From NCBI RefSeq assembly GCF_003208175.1, contig NZ_QKMR01000005.1:1-64000 (forward strand): a stretch of DNA of 64,000 nucleotides, read 5' to 3'. The notes under the pieces were generated by a model that saw only the letters and a program-made list of their open reading frames with translations, was not told the DNA's origin and searched no databases. The position numbers were made by a program, and so were the translations under genes. This document shows, piece by piece, positions 63,820 through 64,000 of this stretch. The first letter of the stretch is position 1. The number at the start of each line of letters is the position of its first letter. This stretch comes from Ruminiclostridium sufflavum DSM 19573 (GTDB taxonomy: Bacteria > Bacillota > Clostridia > Acetivibrionales > DSM-1351).

Positions 63820-63972
63820 GTTTGAACTTTCTTTACAATAAGTGCTTACAGGCCTTAGTACTTCACATATTATTCACAATTCAAACACAGGTTTTTCATA
63901 AAGATGAAATAAAATATTAACATGAAAGAATTTGAAAAGTTTGCCTAAAAACCAATTGAAGAGGTGGAGTTC

Positions 63973-64000
63973 ATGCAAAAGAGTATAAAGAAAAATAGGT
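63973..64000 (+). CDS. Start of a gene cut by the window end
   Basis: ATG after AGGTGGAG; only MQKSIKKNR is visible. Basic N terminus could be a signal peptide start. No family can be named. Confidence 0.5.

Overview
The window looks like chromosome of a low-GC, anaerobic, endospore-forming member of the Clostridia. The evidence is sigK, a spore photoproduct lyase, a coat-type manganese catalase, Agr-type peptide signalling, ferredoxin-dependent 2-oxoacid oxidation, anaerobic-type ThiH and the intergenic AT-richness. A Ruminiclostridium-like genus is my guess from gene style only. No rRNA, tRNA or CRISPR array was seen.

Layout. 1-520: 3' end of an IS200-type transposase gene with a hairpin-rich right end. 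665-3293: agrB/agrD cassette facing a convergent XRE regulator and AgrC-like kinase. 3300-5100: AT-rich stretch with a candidate structured small RNA (about 3838-3997) and an AbrB-type regulator. 5119-7035: manganese catalase and spore photoproduct lyase. 7321-15125: a sigK gene split in two by a 7.1-kb intervening ('skin'-type) element. The element carries a large serine recombinase, a small upstream gene (candidate directionality factor) and a MacB-like ABC operon with a large CARDB-repeat surface protein. 15325-20600: PPOX/HxlR pair and a TetR-regulated pair of ABC exporter half-transporters.

20831-36952 is carbohydrate-oriented. An AraC regulator diverges from an amino-sugar operon (galE, nucleotidyltransferase, sugar kinase, SIS isomerase, ROK protein, PIG-L deacetylase, CBM9-like protein). 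Then come a YesM/YesN-type two-component pair and a sugar ABC transporter with an oxidoreductase and an amidohydrolase.

37112-40775 combines a DtxR-family metalloregulator with a sigma-A promoter overlapped by a perfect 18-bp palindrome, a lipoprotein, a ferric-reductase-like membrane protein and an FMN-binding lipoprotein. This looks like a metal-regulated extracytosolic flavin electron-transfer module. 41124-43373: NfeD-like protein and flotillin. 43400-47398: thiS-thiF-thiG-thiH-thiE behind an unusual two-hairpin leader with a terminator.

47486-59119: an ABC-F ATPase, then a polyamine-type ABC transporter operon with two class-III aminotransferases, an iron-type alcohol dehydrogenase, an APH-fold kinase and a short-chain dehydrogenase. 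Its leader has a consensus promoter followed by three tandem terminators. Each terminator is overlapped by a small stem with an A1/G4 hexaloop, the signature of ANTAR-type antitermination targets. 59330-63726: indolepyruvate ferredoxin oxidoreductase (iorA-iorB), methylglyoxal synthase and phenylacetate-CoA ligase, consistent with aromatic amino-acid fermentation. A new gene starts at 63973.

Most notable points: the split sigK with its element and inferred att sites; the triple hexaloop/terminator leader; the metal-box-controlled flavin module; a spore photoproduct lyase whose catalytic Cys position is Ala; and an unannotated candidate small RNA.
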